Positions 1 to 13,007 of a DNA stretch of 64,000 bases are shown in pieces. The position numbers were made by a program, and so were the translations under genes. Numbering within the stretch: position 1 is the stretch's first letter; the number at the start of each line of letters is the position of its first letter. This stretch comes from Jackrogersella multiformis (taxonomy: Eukaryota; Ascomycota; Sordariomycetes; Xylariales; Hypoxylaceae): NCBI GenBank assembly GCA_902806575.1, contig CADCXD010000008.1:186001-250000 (forward strand). The letters run 5' to 3'. The notes beneath the pieces were generated by a model. It made no database searches, was not told the DNA's origin, and saw only the letters and a list, made by a program, of their open reading frames with translations.

Positions 1-1120
1 CGGCCCACCTCCCGGTCCAGATCCAACTACGACATATTCGTACTCTGACTGGCTTGCTGCATAATCCACCCATAACACTAGCACTAATAACGGCAATACA
101 ATCGATCTCAACATCGCGACAGCAATACACGCATCGAGATTTATCTTGTCCACGATTTAGTTATAACTTGTCCTTAGTTAGTCTTTTATCTTTATTCTTA
201 TTATTGCATCGCGATATTTCACAGCTACCTACCCCCCTCTGTTCGACATGGATTGCTATCTTGCCGTCCACGCAAGCCAATTACAAGAACAATAATCAAT
301 GGCTATCGCCATATTTTCCGACTCGCGGTTCATCTTCATTTCTCATATATTAGTGCCATAAAGAGATCACCGGTAGTTCATATTCAGTGTCCGCCAAATT
401 TGTCAGAATACTCTATATCAGTCTCTATTTAGCCACAGGTGGCATTCAGCCGAGCCAAGACTGTATTGCCAGATTCGACAAATTAAGCGTCTAAATTTGA
501 AGTTTTAAAACACCAACACCGCACCAAAATACTATAACCTGGATCGGTAAACCCCCGCTATTCATCATTGTTACCTTACTAAGTACCTAGGTACCTACCG
601 AGGCATGTATGTAAGTAGGAGCTCTGATCCCGCAAAGTAGAGCGAAGATAGGTTTCTATTATATAACTAGGTGTACCGCAGGATCTGGTTATGTAATCAG
701 GGGCTCTACAGAGCTTATTAATAAAAAATATTTCATCGGATGATTAAATGTGTAAAACTCTTCTCCACCAATTCCATAACGTACCATAACATCACCAGGC
801 TAAACTAGATCCCGCTCTGGTGTCCAACAGGCGGCATAATTATGAGTGCGGCCCTCACCTACTATGTAAATTAGTCATATCTATGACGTTGGTAGGGTGG
901 TACTATGTGAGGATATTACTAAGAGGTGGGTTGCAAAGCGGGTTCCATAGGGTGGACAATAACCCATAGCTATTATTTAGACTGGGTTGCAGAACTAGAT
1001 TATTTATATTCAAGTTAAATCTCGACAATACCAGTGGAAACATCACAGTACACTCATATTCATCATCATATTCGTTTCATACAAACATCACGAACTAGTC
1101 ATACCTAGTGTCTATCAACA
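1..1120. other. Intergenic, no gene recognised
   Basis: I see no credible gene here. The only open frame (54-353) begins at TTG and has no recognisable composition. The stretch holds a palindromic CCTAGGTA site near 583-597 and AT-rich sequence typical of a fungal upstream region. The last 100 bases before 1121 are pyrimidine- and CA-rich and probably form the leader of the next gene. Confidence 0.6.
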
Positions 1121-2291
1121 ATGGCTCCCTCAAGCACTAAGCAATGGATAATCACGGGAACAGACAAGGGGTTTGACGGCCTGGAATTTACCGAAGCATC
1201 CATTCCGAAAGTGGGGGAGAATGAGGTCCTCGTCAAATTACATGCTGCCTCGCTGAATTACCGAGATCTCATTATACCAAAGGGCATGTACCCCTTCCCT
1301 GCGAGCTATCCTGTCGTCCCGGGCTCCGACGGCGCTGGCGAAGTCGTCGAGGTGGGATCCAAAGTCTCGAAGTGGAAGACGGGGGACAAGGTAGTCACTC
1401 TGTTCAATCAAGGCCATCAATACGGCCCCATCGATATTGTCGCATCGGCAACCGGACTTGGTGGTGTACTGGATGGCACGTTGCGCGAATATGGTGTTTT
1501 CAATGAGAACGGGCTTGTTCCGTCGCCGAAGAACCTCAGCTACATCGAGGCGAGCACGCTGAGTTGCGCTGCCTTGACGAGCTGGAATGCGCTCTACGGT
1601 CTTACACCATTGAAGCCCGGGAACAGCGTTCTCGTAGAGGGCACCGGAGGTGTCAGCATTTTTGCGCTTCAGGTACGTGCTAACAGGTTTCTACAAGCGC
1701 GACGATATAAATTTACTCACGCTTCTCAATAGTTTGCGAAGGCTGCAGGTGCCATAGTCATCGCCACCACGTCATCCAATGCCAAGGGGGAAACGCTAAA
1801 GAAGCTTGGCGCGGACCACGTCCTCAACTACAAAGAAGACCCCAACTGGGGAGAGACAGCCAAGAAGCTCTCGCCGAACGGTGCGGGCGTGGACTACGTG
1901 ATCGAGGTCGGCGGCTCCGGCACCGTAGAGCAGGCCCTCAAGGCCATCAAGCTCGGCGGCATCATCAGCATCATCGGCTTTCTCGGAGGCGCGAAGCCGA
2001 AGGCGACCATCCTTGACACCCTGACGCACCTCTGCACGGCCCGCGGCATCTACGTCGGCCCGAGGTCGATGATGGAGGAGATGGTCGCCGCCATCGAGGC
2101 CAACGATATCCACCCCGTCGTCGACAAGGAAGTCTTCGACCTCGCGAAGGCCAAGGAGGCTTATAGCTACATGGTATGTGAACCCCTTTTTACGTTCTAA
2201 CTTGGTGCTTTCTAAGTTGGTTAAATGCTGATTCCTGTCTCAATAGTGGGACCAGAAACACTTCGGGAAGCTTGTCATCAAGATTGAGTGA
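1121..2291 (+). CDS. Zinc-independent MDR (alcohol dehydrogenase-like) oxidoreductase
   Basis: Three exons (1121-1672, 1733-2173, 2247-2291) give 345 residues, the usual length for the medium-chain dehydrogenase/reductase superfamily. Introns are GTACGT...AATAG and GTATGT...AATAG. The N-terminal GroES-like half contains SLNYRDL where zinc enzymes carry Cys-His ligands, so the catalytic zinc site is missing. The Rossmann half carries GTGGVS (about residues 174-179) followed by a typical NAD(P)-binding strand order and the KLGADHVLNY segment. The expected reaction is NAD(P)-dependent oxidation or reduction of an alcohol, quinone or enone; the substrate cannot be read from sequence. The ATG at 1121 is the first in frame and has a good context (ACAATGG). 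It stands alone, over 1 kb from its neighbours, and is probably cytosolic as no targeting sequence is visible. Confidence 0.92.
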
Positions 2292-3569
2292 GTGGGCGGG
2301 TGGACCTGTGTGTGGTTAATAAGCTGTACATTGATATAATACGTACATACTTGGCTTAAAATTGTACGAATTCTACGAGCATAAATACTTCTTCGGTCTT
2401 CATACCTTTCAATCTACCTCTCATATATGTGCTAGTGACCTTTCCCCCTCTTCTTTATAAGCCATTTTCCTCGTCAAACGTTTAATGTCTCTCTATGTCA
2501 AGTACGAATAGGTATGATACTGGATCCATAAAGCTTCCTCACTCTGATCTTATTAACCCGGATTGCTATCTCCCCTTTGGTACCCTGCAACGATAGTTTA
2601 GTTACCACGACCACGTAGATCCATGTTAATAACTCGACTCAGGGGACGGCAAGGTATTGTTTTTTCACTTGGAATATTAATATTCGTATTTGATGTGTAA
2701 ACGATTCCATCCAGCCAACCTAGGTACCAGGATATATACCTAGGTAGGTAAGCACGTATCATTAAAGCTAATCCATTTAAGAACGAGCTATCATGTGAGT
2801 GGTCATTCATGGCAGAGCTAACCGCCTGAGAGCGTTTGTAGTTAATATTTGACTCTATAAAGTCACAATTGGCTTGGCTGCGGGTATACGCATACGCAAG
2901 CAGGCGACGGGATATTCTAGTCGAAAAATTAAAGCTTCCGGCTATATCCAGCCGATGTAGAGCAGCCAAGTTGTCTTCACCGAGCCGAAACCCGTCCCGA
3001 CTTAGGTGATGTCGTTTGTCCTGACTTGTCAGGGGTTGTGCTTTCTCATACTCTTCCCTCTTTGTTATTTAGAGCGTCCTCTCAACTTTAAGGTTATTTT
3101 GATAACTCCCCAATGAGTCTACCCATCTTGGCAGGTGAATTCTACTTAGATTTCGCCTCATTATGTTATTAAACGATGCAGGGGTTTTTCGGTAAGGCTT
3201 CCGTGGCACACCTTTTCGCCTTATATGATTTGACCTATCAATGCGCGTTTACATAAAGAATTATCCTTTCTCTCTACCTACTTAGTAAATGATATATCCT
3301 TTTTGAGAAAGCTAGGATTGGAAGCTTGCATGAAATAGCGTATATCATCCGTCGTAATGTTTAGTAGAGGCTGGTTTGCGTTACACTCAGTACCTATGAG
3401 AAGATAGGATTTACAGTGTAGTGTATCTCGGCCGTTGCTCAGTAAGGAACATAAATCATCATGAAAGCCCCCTTTACCTGATCATATTCCTTGGTCACGG
3501 CTTCATACCTATCCATTTTTAAATACTATCATCTATTTTATCTAGCTTCTCTGATATCGAAGTCTCAAC
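2292..3569. other. Intergenic, no gene recognised
   Basis: No convincing coding sequence on either strand; the minus-strand frame 2598-2969 has no codon bias and overlaps two CCTAGGTA sites (about 2718-2745). The final 100 bases are pyrimidine-rich and probably form the leader of the MYND-finger gene. Confidence 0.55.
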
Positions 3570-5670
3570 ATGCCCAACGACATAGAGAATAAGATGCAGG
3601 GCCTGAGGCTCGACTCAAAGTTACTATGCGCCAACAACTCGAACGCCGCTACATTCTGCCGAAAGTCTGGATCTTTGGCTTGTAAAGATTGTCTCATGGT
3701 TGCGGTCAGTCCATCTCAAGATTGTTTATCCGATTCAATTTACTGGAACCATATTATTATCGCTAATATATGTGATGGGATAGTATTGTAGCAAGAAATG
3801 CCAGCTAGCCCACTGGCCTCTCCACCGCAAGGACTGCAAGTCCCCCCTTATGAAGAAGAACTGGGAACCATCATGGATAACCCAACGACGAACTCCGAGC
3901 TTTTTTCACGACGATGAGAGTAAAATTATATTCGGAACACGGAAATATCTTTGGGGAAATGTTCCGGCTATTGATATTATCAAGCTTAGTGATAATGAAG
4001 GGGATACCTTTCAAGGCCCATTACATTTGCTGTTTGCGGGTATGCCCGTGCTTGAGATTTTTGCTTCAGTTCATCCCTCGATCTCATACTGACTTCTCCC
4101 AGCTTCGGGTGACATCAGAAATGTCATATTGTCGGTCGCGAACCTCCCTCTGGCCTACCAGGGGCCTCTGAGCATAGTCATTAACGACAGAGAGATAGAC
4201 ATTGTGGCTCGCAACGTGATTTTTCTTCTGATATTCTTCCTCGAGGAGAACTCAGTCATAGCCGCCGAGTTCGTCCTTCATACCTGGTACTCAGCTCTGA
4301 TTACAGAGTCGTGTCGCGACATGCTACAGGATAAGGTCAAGCCAATGATCAGAGACGTATGCGACAAGATCGTGCACAAGGCCAAGTCAGTTGTCTTAGG
4401 CAAGACATGGTCATTCGGCCAGAGCTCGCTGCGGCTAGTGCTAACTCGGGACAATTGGTTCTCCTTGCTCTCGTACTTTGAAATCCCCCTCGGTCTGACC
4501 AAGGAGAATGCTCAGAACATTCGCGGAAGAGTCATGTCGGCTCCAGAGAGAGTTGACTACGTCCAAAGAGATATGTGCACTAAGCCGCCATCCTCCCGGT
4601 TAAGCATGGCTAAGTTCCGGGAGGATGGTATCTTACTACCTTTTAGTCAACGTCGAGAAGGATTCACAATTCCAAACTCGTATGTGTGCCTGGCATATTA
4701 AACAGTTCAAAGTCGAGTATAGAAAACTAATATAGATGCTATAGGACCTTCTTCCAAGCAGGCGATAAGTGGCCCATGATGGACAGCGCCGATCCCACAT
4801 CTGGGTGGCCATTGAATTCAACTTTGGAATTCGATATTGGGCCAGCGAAGAATGATTTCTACGGGAAACTCTACTATTACCTAAGACAGCTATTTTCGGA
4901 GTTTCACCGCCGGCTTCGTTCTTTGCCTGTCAATTTTGATCTCCTGCGTGCTGACGCTAAGACTCTACCGAGCCATGTTGGTAGAAAACAGTTCGATCGT
5001 ATTGATGTAAGTATGATTTATTTACAAGTTTATATGCATCAGCAACAAAATCATACTAATCATTGAAAGGCGAACAACATCGCTGACCAGTGCTACCTCG
5101 GTATTAAGACGACGCTGAGGACGTTTGGCCCTCTACTGCAACCTGCGTCAACAAACCGACACGCAACGCTTCTCACGGCTTTCCTCAACGCAGTAGCTGA
5201 GGTGGTCACAGTGACAGAGAGATTTCCACCTTTCACCGCATCAGGCATCCCAATATTTCTCGAAGATCCTTTCAAATTTGGTGAGGTTTTGCGCTACATG
5301 CCAGAGCTAGGGCGTTCTAGCGAAATGAATTTCTTCAAGATTCTGGCATCGCGGAGTCTTCTTCACGACATGGATATGTATTTTGAAGGGTGAGTTTCCT
5401 TATGACAATGTTATTTTATCGCCAGCTGACCTCTAACTATATAGCCATATGCAAATCCATGGCTTTGCGGACGCGGCTATCGGTGCAGGACTTTGCATGA
5501 AGGAGGCACACACCATTATTGATCCATGGCCGATGAAGCTTCCAGATGGAAGACCAACAAAGAAAGTTCAGGAATATTTCGCTCAGCTCCTTGCTTCGTC
5601 ACACACTGGACAGGAGAGATACGTGGAGTGGAAGCATGCAACAGAGGCTGATATTGAAGAGGTGGATTAG
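3570..5670 (+). CDS. MYND zinc finger / DUF4470-type protein
   Basis: Six exons (3570-3704, 3784-4039, 4103-4679, 4745-5006, 5070-5389, 5445-5670) join in frame to 591 residues. The N-terminus is a MYND finger: the first cysteines lie in exon 1 (LCANNS..., CKDC), and exon 2 opens with YCSKKCQLAHWPLHRKDC. The splice 3704/3784 thus restores the metal-binding YC. The following block WGNVPAIDIIKLSDNEGD and the A-S-G-D-I-R-N-V-I segment across the exon 2/3 junction match the DUF4470 domain found with MYND fingers in many filamentous fungi. The motif FDRID/ANNIADQCYLGI spans intron 4. MYND fingers bind proline-rich partners; the function of these large fungal proteins is not established. No signal peptide or membrane segment is seen. 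All six splice junctions use GT-AG, so the gene appears intact. Confidence 0.88.
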
Positions 5671-6391
5671 TGACCTAAATTTTGTAGGTCCAACCATATG
5701 TGCTGATAAAAATAGTTTCGAAAGTTGAGAAGTCGAAGGAGGCTTGTAATTGTATCTGTCTTATTTACAGCCTTTTCGTTTATTATTTTACTTTGTAGAT
5801 TTTATTTTTGAATCTCGCAGCCTGGAGCTTTACGAGGTTAGAAGCAAAGCACTATTTGTCCATTGAAAAGTACCTAGGTAGAGGGTACACTGGGTATAAA
5901 CCTCCGCATACTGTACCCGTATCCGTTTCTTACCAATGACCTTATGAACACCCCTTCGTGGGGAAACCGGTTTGTTAACTTTACAACTCTACAAAACATA
6001 CAGGTCGCAGTTTTATTGCAAAATATCTTGTTATTCTTAACTTGACTCAATTCTCTGCGAGTTAGTATATTTGAATTTAATTTTATAGTTTTATTTCCAA
6101 TTTTAATTGCGTTGTGAAGACGGTAGGTTTTGGCTATTCTTGATGGCCGAGAACCCAAGTACATCTCCGAAATTCGGCAACCTCGATCGGGGTGCCTCGG
6201 CTAAGCGACCTCCATTACACCTACCAGGAAAGCGAATGACAGAAATAAATAGAGAAAGAAGCATCATACATACATACATACATACATACAGTGGGCCAAG
6301 TTAATAAATACATCATACACCGAGGGTTGTAGAATTCATATCATCTACCTAGGTAGATATCAGAACCACCCAGAGCATACACTGTGCAGCC
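5671..6391. other. Intergenic with CATA microsatellite
   Basis: No gene seen. It contains CCTAGGTA sites near 5872 and 6349 and a short CATA microsatellite at 6266-6290, the latter just upstream of the dehydrogenase start and probably in its promoter or leader. Confidence 0.55.
6266..6290. repeat. CATA microsatellite
   Basis: About six tandem CATA units, about 100 bases upstream of the start of the D-2-hydroxyacid dehydrogenase gene. Confidence 0.85.
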
Positions 6392-7414
6392 ATGCCATCT
6401 CCTCCCACGGTTCTCCTAATTGGAGATCTGGCACACACCAACAAGGAATGGGAGACCCTCGGTAGTAAATACATACTCCTTGAGTTCCGCAAGGGAACGC
6501 GAGAGGAGTTCCTCGAAAATTGCCGGAACGGGACGTACGCCGCGGTGCGCGGATGCTACAGGTCCAATGTCTCGACCGCTTTTACCGGTCCCTTCGACCA
6601 GGAACTTGTCGCGGCGTTGCCCGAGTCATGGAAGTACATCGCGCATAACGGCGCGGGCTACGACAACATCGACGTCGAGGCGTGCAGCGCGCGCAAGATC
6701 GCCGTCTCGTCCACTCCCAAGGCCGTCGATGACGCCACCGCCGACGTCGGCATCTTACTGCTCTTAGGCGCCCTGCGCCAGGCACACGAGCCACTAGTAG
6801 CGCTGCGAGAGGGGCGGTGGAAAGGCAGACTACGCCTCGGCCACGATCCCAAAGGTAAGACGCTCGGCATTTTGGGCATGGGTGGCATAGGCCGGGCGAT
6901 GGCTCACCGAGCGAAAAGCTTCGGCATGAAGATAATCTACCATAACCGTCGACGACTTGAAGACCGTCTGGAGTCGGGAGCCGAGTACGTCTCGTTCGAT
7001 GAGCTGCTCGCTCAGTCGGACGTGTTATCCCTCAACTTGGCCTTGAACGCGAGCACGCGACACATCATCTCCGCGCCGGAGCTCGCTAAGACGAAAAAGG
7101 GCGTTGTGATTGTGAACACGGCACGCGGCGCACTCATCAACGAGGCGGATCTAGTGGCTTCCCTCGAGTCCGGCCAGGTCTCGGCAGTGGGCCTAGACGT
7201 TTTCGAGAATGAGCCGGACATCCACCCGGGCCTGCTGGTGAATGACCGAGCGTTTCTGCTCCCTCACCTCGGAACCAGCACCGTCGAGACGCAGCGAGAT
7301 ATGGAATTGCTTGTGCTAGAGAACTTGCAAGCGGCTGTTGATAAAGGAAAGATGTTGACTTTGGTGGGCGAGCAGAAGGGATTAGATTGGGTGCCTGGGG
7401 AGCCAGACCATTGA
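6392..7414 (+). CDS. D-2-hydroxyacid dehydrogenase (glyoxylate/hydroxypyruvate reductase type)
   Basis: A single exon of 340 residues, the family's normal length. It reduces 2-oxoacids such as glyoxylate or hydroxypyruvate with NAD(P)H, or the reverse. The nucleotide-binding signature LGMGGIGRAM lies at residues 161-170, the catalytic arginine in NTARGALIN (R245), the acidic partner in FENEP (271-275), and the catalytic histidine in LPHLGTS (H292). The substrate-binding N-terminal motif HNGAGYDNID is at 85-94. The ATG at 6392 is the only sensible start. No targeting sequence is obvious. It lies 591 bases upstream of the carboxylase/LamB pair on the same strand, so a role in the same catabolic neighbourhood is possible but is only inferred from position. 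Confidence 0.95.
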   Translation: MPSPPTVLLIGDLAHTNKEWETLGSKYILLEFRKGTREEFLENCRNGTYAAVRGCYRSNVSTAFTGPFDQELVAALPESWKYIAHNGAGYDNIDVEACSARKIAVSSTPKAVDDATADVGILLLLGALRQAHEPLVALREGRWKGRLRLGHDPKGKTLGILGMGGIGRAMAHRAKSFGMKIIYHNRRRLEDRLESGAEYVSFDELLAQSDVLSLNLALNASTRHIISAPELAKTKKGVVIVNTARGALINEADLVASLESGQVSAVGLDVFENEPDIHPGLLVNDRAFLLPHLGTSTVETQRDMELLVLENLQAAVDKGKMLTLVGEQKGLDWVPGEPDH

Positions 7415-8005
7415 ACACTTCCCCTGACGGCATGGAAACCTCCTAGATAACATGGCGGGATTATGCCTAAGATAGACAGTTGATAGAAAATCAACCTACT
7501 ATGGTGACCGGATGAATTAGAAATGTGTATTCAGATTCATGGAGCAACTTGGGGAACGCTTACTCAATTACAGACCTAGTTTCAAGCTCGTATGCTGCCA
7601 ACCTTTGGTTCTATTCGCATACACGTGGAGTTTACATCAACACTTCTTCACTTACCTAGTGTAAGTTACCAATTCATGCTTTCAAGCCTTTCACTCTAAA
7701 CCCTATTATTACTTAGGATTCAGACATGTCTCATTATTGCCCTAGGAACAACACTATGTTACCTGACTAACTTCTCCAGGCGAAAAGGTCGAAGATAATC
7801 ATACGGGATTGACATGCCTATCAGCGTCACTTAGATCCAATCACCTCCCTTGGATGCCTTATCGGTTCCCCTCATCCTTCCTTACATGCGAGACGGCTAC
7901 TACTAGCTTAGCAACTTTGGAGGTTCGAAGCATTTCTGTAAAGGTATACACCAGTACATTTCCCCCATTTTCCTGTAGGGTCAAAGTCCTGCGGCAATCT
8001 CGACG
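7415..8005. other. Intergenic, upstream of the carboxylase gene
   Basis: No gene recognised. The stretch just before 8006 is pyrimidine-rich and is probably the promoter and leader of the carboxylase. The long frame 7809-8243 overlaps the carboxylase exon 1 in a different frame and is a shadow. Confidence 0.5.
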
Positions 8006-11000
8006 ATGCCGACTCTTCAGCGTGTCCTCATCGCGAACCGCGGCGAAATTGCTGTGCGATGTATTCGCGCATGCAAGCAACTGTCAATCGCCAGCATTGC
8101 CGTCTTTACTTCGGCAGATTCTAGCTCCCTACATGTCCGTCTTGCCGACTCGAGCGTCTTGTTGCAGGGAGAAGGGCCTGCAGCGTATACGAACATGTAA
8201 ATCTTGTTTAGCATCCACGCTGTTAGAAATAAAATCTCCGTGACTAATAATTTCCCGGCAGTGATTCCATTCTTGAAATATGCGAGAAGACGGGCGCTCA
8301 AGCTGTCTTTCCGGGTTATGGCTTCTTGAGCGAGAACGTCGACTTCGCACGCCGGGTCTACGATGCGGGCATCGTCTTCGTCGGCCCCGATAGTGAGGCC
8401 ATATATAAAATGGGCCTAAAACATGTAGCAAGAGACCTAGCTATTGCTGCACATGTCCCTGTTATTCAAGGCTCGGGCTTGTTAAGTAGTGCCGATGAGG
8501 CATGCGACTTTGCACGGCAGATTGGGTTTCCAGTTAGCATCACTTCCCTTATTACTTATCCTAGTTTTGATTCACTTTCATGTCATTCATGTGCCTCTCA
8601 CGGCTCTGTATATACATTATGTTAACGTTCAAATCTCCATAGATAATGCTCAAAGCCTCCGGTGGCGGTGGAGGTATGGGTCAGCAGGTTTGCCTGTCAG
8701 AGGATGAAGTTCCAGCGGCATTTGCCAATGTGGAAAGCCGCTCAAAAGAACTATTCAGCAACTCGGGGGTCTTCATGGAGAAATACTATCCTCAAAGTCA
8801 CCATATTGAAGTTCAGGTATGTGTCTTAACTGAAACGTCCTTAGCTTATTAGTTTCACTGACGCTTTAACGATAACATTCTAGGTATTTGGCAATGGTAC
8901 CGAAGTAATACACTTCGGCGAGCGAGAGTGCAGTATCCAGAGACGCCGTCAAAAGGTGCATATATAAACCAACGCTTTTCTATCAGCAAAACTCCATAAT
9001 CCATATGCTTACAGTGTTATGCCTCTAGGTCGTCGAGGAATGTCCGAGCCCCTATTTAGTAGATAAACCCGAGCTACGCAGCCAGCTTATCTCCTGTGCT
9101 TTAACTCTAGCGAAATCTATAAACTATCAATCAGCTGGGACGGTAGAATTTCTTGTCGACGATGAGACGAACGGTTTCTTCTTTTTAGAGATGAACACTC
9201 GTCTACAGGTCGAGCACGGGATTACGGAGCTTTGTTACGATGTCGATCTCGTAGTCATGATGCTGCGACAGGCTCAGTATCAGCTGGATGGAAAATCTGG
9301 CATTCCTTCAGCCGAGCTCCTAGAAATGCAGGCGAATACTCCCAATGGGGCGGCGATCGAGACCCGAGTATGTTGCGAAAACCCGGCTGATTCGTTTATG
9401 CCTAGCTCGGGCCATGTTCAGTCAGTTTCTTGGCCTGACCAGTATTCTCGAGTGGATACCTGGATACAGCTTGGGACCTTTGTGAGCCCCTATTTTGGTG
9501 GGTAAAGCTCGAATATACCTGGAGAATATTTCTAATGCCGGAAGTTAGACTCCTTGCTAGCCAAGCTCATAGTCCATTGTCCAACAAGAGATGAGTCCAT
9601 CAATATGATGGGGAAAGCATTAAATGAGTGCGAAATTGGCGGACTAGTCACGAACTTATCATTCCTAGATTCAATCGTTCGCTCAACGGGTGAGTAAGAA
9701 GATCGTAACTGCATCCGTCCAGTTTTTCGTCGCTAATTCTTCTTGCAGCATTTTCCGGCGGAAGGACCCTCACGACGTTTCTAGATACCCAATTTACTTT
9801 TCACCCCTCGGGAATTCAAGTCCTTGATCCAGGCGCCTTCACTACAGTACAGCAAGCCCGACCCCGGACGAGAAAAGGTTACGGCATACCGTCAAGTGGT
9901 CCTATGGATGACTTGTCTGCAACAAGTAGGTTTTATTCTTATATTTTATAATATTCCGCTAATGTGTTCATAGTCGCAAATTTGCTCGTTGGAAATTCAC
10001 AGGATGTGGAATGCCTTGAGGTTACTGCACGTGGACCCGAATTCCGTTTCCACAGCACATGCATAATAGCCGTTACGGGCTCGCTGTTCTCCGTGGAGGT
10101 AGGCGGAATACCGAAGGATATGTGGTCCAGAATTATCGTGAAACCAAAAGAGACAGTCAAAATAGGAGCATCCGCCACTCCAGGTGGGCGATGCTATCTC
10201 GCCATAAAAGGGGGACTTCCAGGGGTGTGAGTATCCGAAAGGAGTGATTGACTAGCAACTTGCTGACTTTGAATTAGCCCGGAATGGCTTGGATCAAAAT
10301 CCACTACGCCGAGTCTCGCTTTGGGAGGTCTTCAAGTAAGTGTTCTTTCGCAACAAATTTCATAATTACTACTAAAGCGATTTAAAGGGTCGGCATCTTC
10401 GGTATGGAGATTTCCTCGAAGTCAAAAATCTTAGGGGACACGATATAACTACTGCTTACCAACTCCCCCAGAGTCTAATTCCACCTGCAGATATGAAGAG
10501 CATCTACGTGATGCATGGCCCGCATGACTCTGACGACTATATAACAGCAACTGGCCGACAAACTATCTATTCAAGTGAGTGGACAGCTGACTACAACTGT
10601 AATAGGACGGGGATCCGTCTAGAGGGCCCGAAGATAGAATGGGCTCGAACACATGGAGAAGAGGGTGGCAGCCATCCAAGTAACGTTGTTGATTACCCCT
10701 ATCCCTCGCCTGGTGGGGTAAACTGGACTGGCGATAGTCCTGTTATTTTTCCGCAAGATGCGCCTGGATTGGGTGGCTTCTTGTGCTCTTCTACGGTTGT
10801 CTCTGCGGATATGTGGAAGCTAGGTAGGCTCAAGCCTGGAGACAAGACGACACTAATTCCCATATCGTATAAATCCGCCCGGGAGCTAGCGGAGCGGAAG
10901 GTCAAATTTCTCAGTACTGTTGCAGAACATATATCTAGCGGTACTTCGGAGCACAAGAACCCTCTCTTGCTCCTGGAGGTGGAGGAGAAAGCACCAGATA

Positions 11001-12402
11001 CAGATGCAATACTACAGGTCATTTCCGATAGTCAAGGGGGACCAACTTTCACCTTGCGTCAAGTAAGTCACCCTTAACCAATTTCTATCTAACAATCTAT
11101 TCGCACTAATTTCCTTATATTATCCAGGGCGGCGATCGCTTCATCATCGTCAATATACATGTAAGCTCTCAGAAGGTCGGCCTCGACACGTCAGTAGCTG
11201 CAAATAACCTAGCTAGGGCCATTCAAAGCTACGATGTGCCAGGGACGTTTGTACACGAGAACATCAGTTGTGAGTACACATTTCCATAAAAATGAATTTC
11301 CAAATGGCGTGACTAAAACTGTTTGGTAGCTATAATGGTTGAGTATGAACCAGAGATAATTGCACAATCCGACGTGGTCGCCTTGATCAATACAGCCTAC
11401 CGACAAAGTAGCAATTCTGAAAAGCCTGTATTAGCTCGCCGTTTCATCCTACCCATTGTCTTCAACCATCCGTCTATTCAGGAAGCAGAGCAACGCTACT
11501 CGACCATGCAGCGCGACAAGGCCGTCTATGTAGCTGACAATGTCACCTATGTGCAGGAGAACAATGGACTTTCGTCTCGCAGTGACGTCTTCAACATTCT
11601 TCGCAAGACGCGTTTTCTCGTTGTTACTGTAGGATTTATGACGGGCTTGCCAATTCTATGGCCTCTCGATCCTCTTGCGCGCCTAACTGCTCAGAAGTAC
11701 AACCCAACACGGATCACAACACCTCCCGGGACTGTAGGTCTCGGAGGTGGATTGTTCTGTATCTATCCGGCAGACCAACCTGGTGGTTACATGATGCTTG
11801 CAAGATCCATTCCGGTGTGGGATACCTACGCACTACGGCCGGGGTTCAGAGAGAGCAAGCCTTGGCTATGCGAGCCATTCGACTTGGTCGAATTCGAAGA
11901 AGTAAGCCTCGAGGAGTTTGCAGAGATCTGGAGGCAGTTCGAGGCCAGCACGTATGAAATAAAGGTCGAAGAAACTACGTTCGACGTCCACGCTGAGCTC
12001 GCGCGAGAACACGGGACCAGTCATTTGCCTGATGTCCTCGAGTTTCGAGCTAAACAAGTGACTGCGGAGGAGAAGATGCGGTTCCGTGAAGAAAAGCTAC
12101 TTGCAGACTGGAAATCAGCTCAGGAGAAGAACCACGGAAGCGCCCCTCGGCAATTAGATGAGGCGACACCAGGGGTGAAAGTCTCGTCGCCCCAGGTCGG
12201 TAAGGTGTGGAAGCTTCTCGTCAAATCTGGCGATATTGTTGAACAGGGGAAGCCACTCGTAATCCTCGAAGCTATGAAGATGGAGATCACGATAGCTGCA
12301 GATGAGTCTCATCATGGCTTAGAAGTCAAGGAGCTATTGGTACAGGAAGGGACGCTAGTGTCTCCCGGGACGTTTCTTGTCCTTCTTGATCAACCTAATT
12401 AG
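8006..12402 (+). CDS. Biotin-dependent urea carboxylase-like / lactam utilisation protein (BC-AHS2-AHS1-BCCP)
   Basis: Twelve exons (8006-8196, 8262-8532, 8643-8816, 8884-8955, 9029-9497, 9549-9689, 9749-9925, 9974-10226, 10278-10335, 10388-11062, 11128-11269, 11330-12402) give 1231 residues with GT-AG introns throughout. Domains in order: biotin carboxylase (about 1-440; start RVLIANRGEIAVRC, ATP-grasp loop KASGGGGGMG at 158-167, MNTRLQVEHGITE at 291-303), AHS2/PxpC (about 470-820), AHS1/PxpB (about 828-1065, opening GDRFIIV and containing PPGTVGLGGG) and a biotinyl domain with LEAMKMEI, biotin lysine K1191. This is the order of the urea carboxylase half of yeast Dur1,2, but no amidase (allophanate hydrolase) domain is present. 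The neighbour LamB/YcsF (PxpA) points to lactam or 5-oxoproline opening rather than urea breakdown; Aspergillus nidulans lamA/lamB, needed for 2-pyrrolidinone use, is the closest precedent I know. The substrate is an inference. All key residues are present. Confidence 0.93.
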
Positions 12403-13007
12403 AGCAATTATTTCGTCGCTCGTACATTTCTAGTACATTATAAATTGGTAGCCTCCATACAGAGGGAAGACATCGGATTCATCAAAGCGTTTATCATTTT
12501 AGTGGTATCCCACCTTCGACCGCTCTATTACGACGGTGTTCAAAATCGGAATGAAGTTATTAATTCGATACAACCTAATCCCGTCACATATAACTAAAAC
12601 AACCCTCAAATTCCAAAACTTGCATCTAATAACGGTATCTTCGGATTAGCGGAATACCAGAAATAACGGGTCAAGATAGCCCGGGATGAAGTGATCAGCA
12701 GCTTGCATATACCAAGCCCCTTTACGATAACCATCTCAAAGACTTGATTGGTGGACGTCACTGCCTGTTAGCTTGTCGTCCACCCCCTACACGAAGTCCA
12801 GACCACTCACAATATGCATCCAAGGAAGGTCTACCGAAATAAAACATCCCATATGCAAATCATATCTGCGGGGCAATGTTGGTAGGGCAAACGTCACCGG
12901 GAATTGCAGACCCAGTACTAAATACTAGCTTATGACTAAGGTCATCTCTAACTTGGACCACGCAAGCACCATACACCGCGTGCAGAATACTCAGTAGGCT
13001 AGAGGTC
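12403..13007. other. Intergenic between carboxylase and LamB genes
   Basis: About 600 bases with no coding signal; it must hold the carboxylase 3' end and the LamB promoter. No operator could be identified by eye. Confidence 0.5.

Noticed and set aside
54..353. 99-codon plus-strand frame at the left edge
   Set aside because: Starts at TTG, low-complexity composition, no recognisable domain.
11161..11180. Possible micro-intron (GTAAGC...CAG) in carboxylase exon 11
   Set aside because: Only about 18 bases, too short to splice; reading through keeps the frame.
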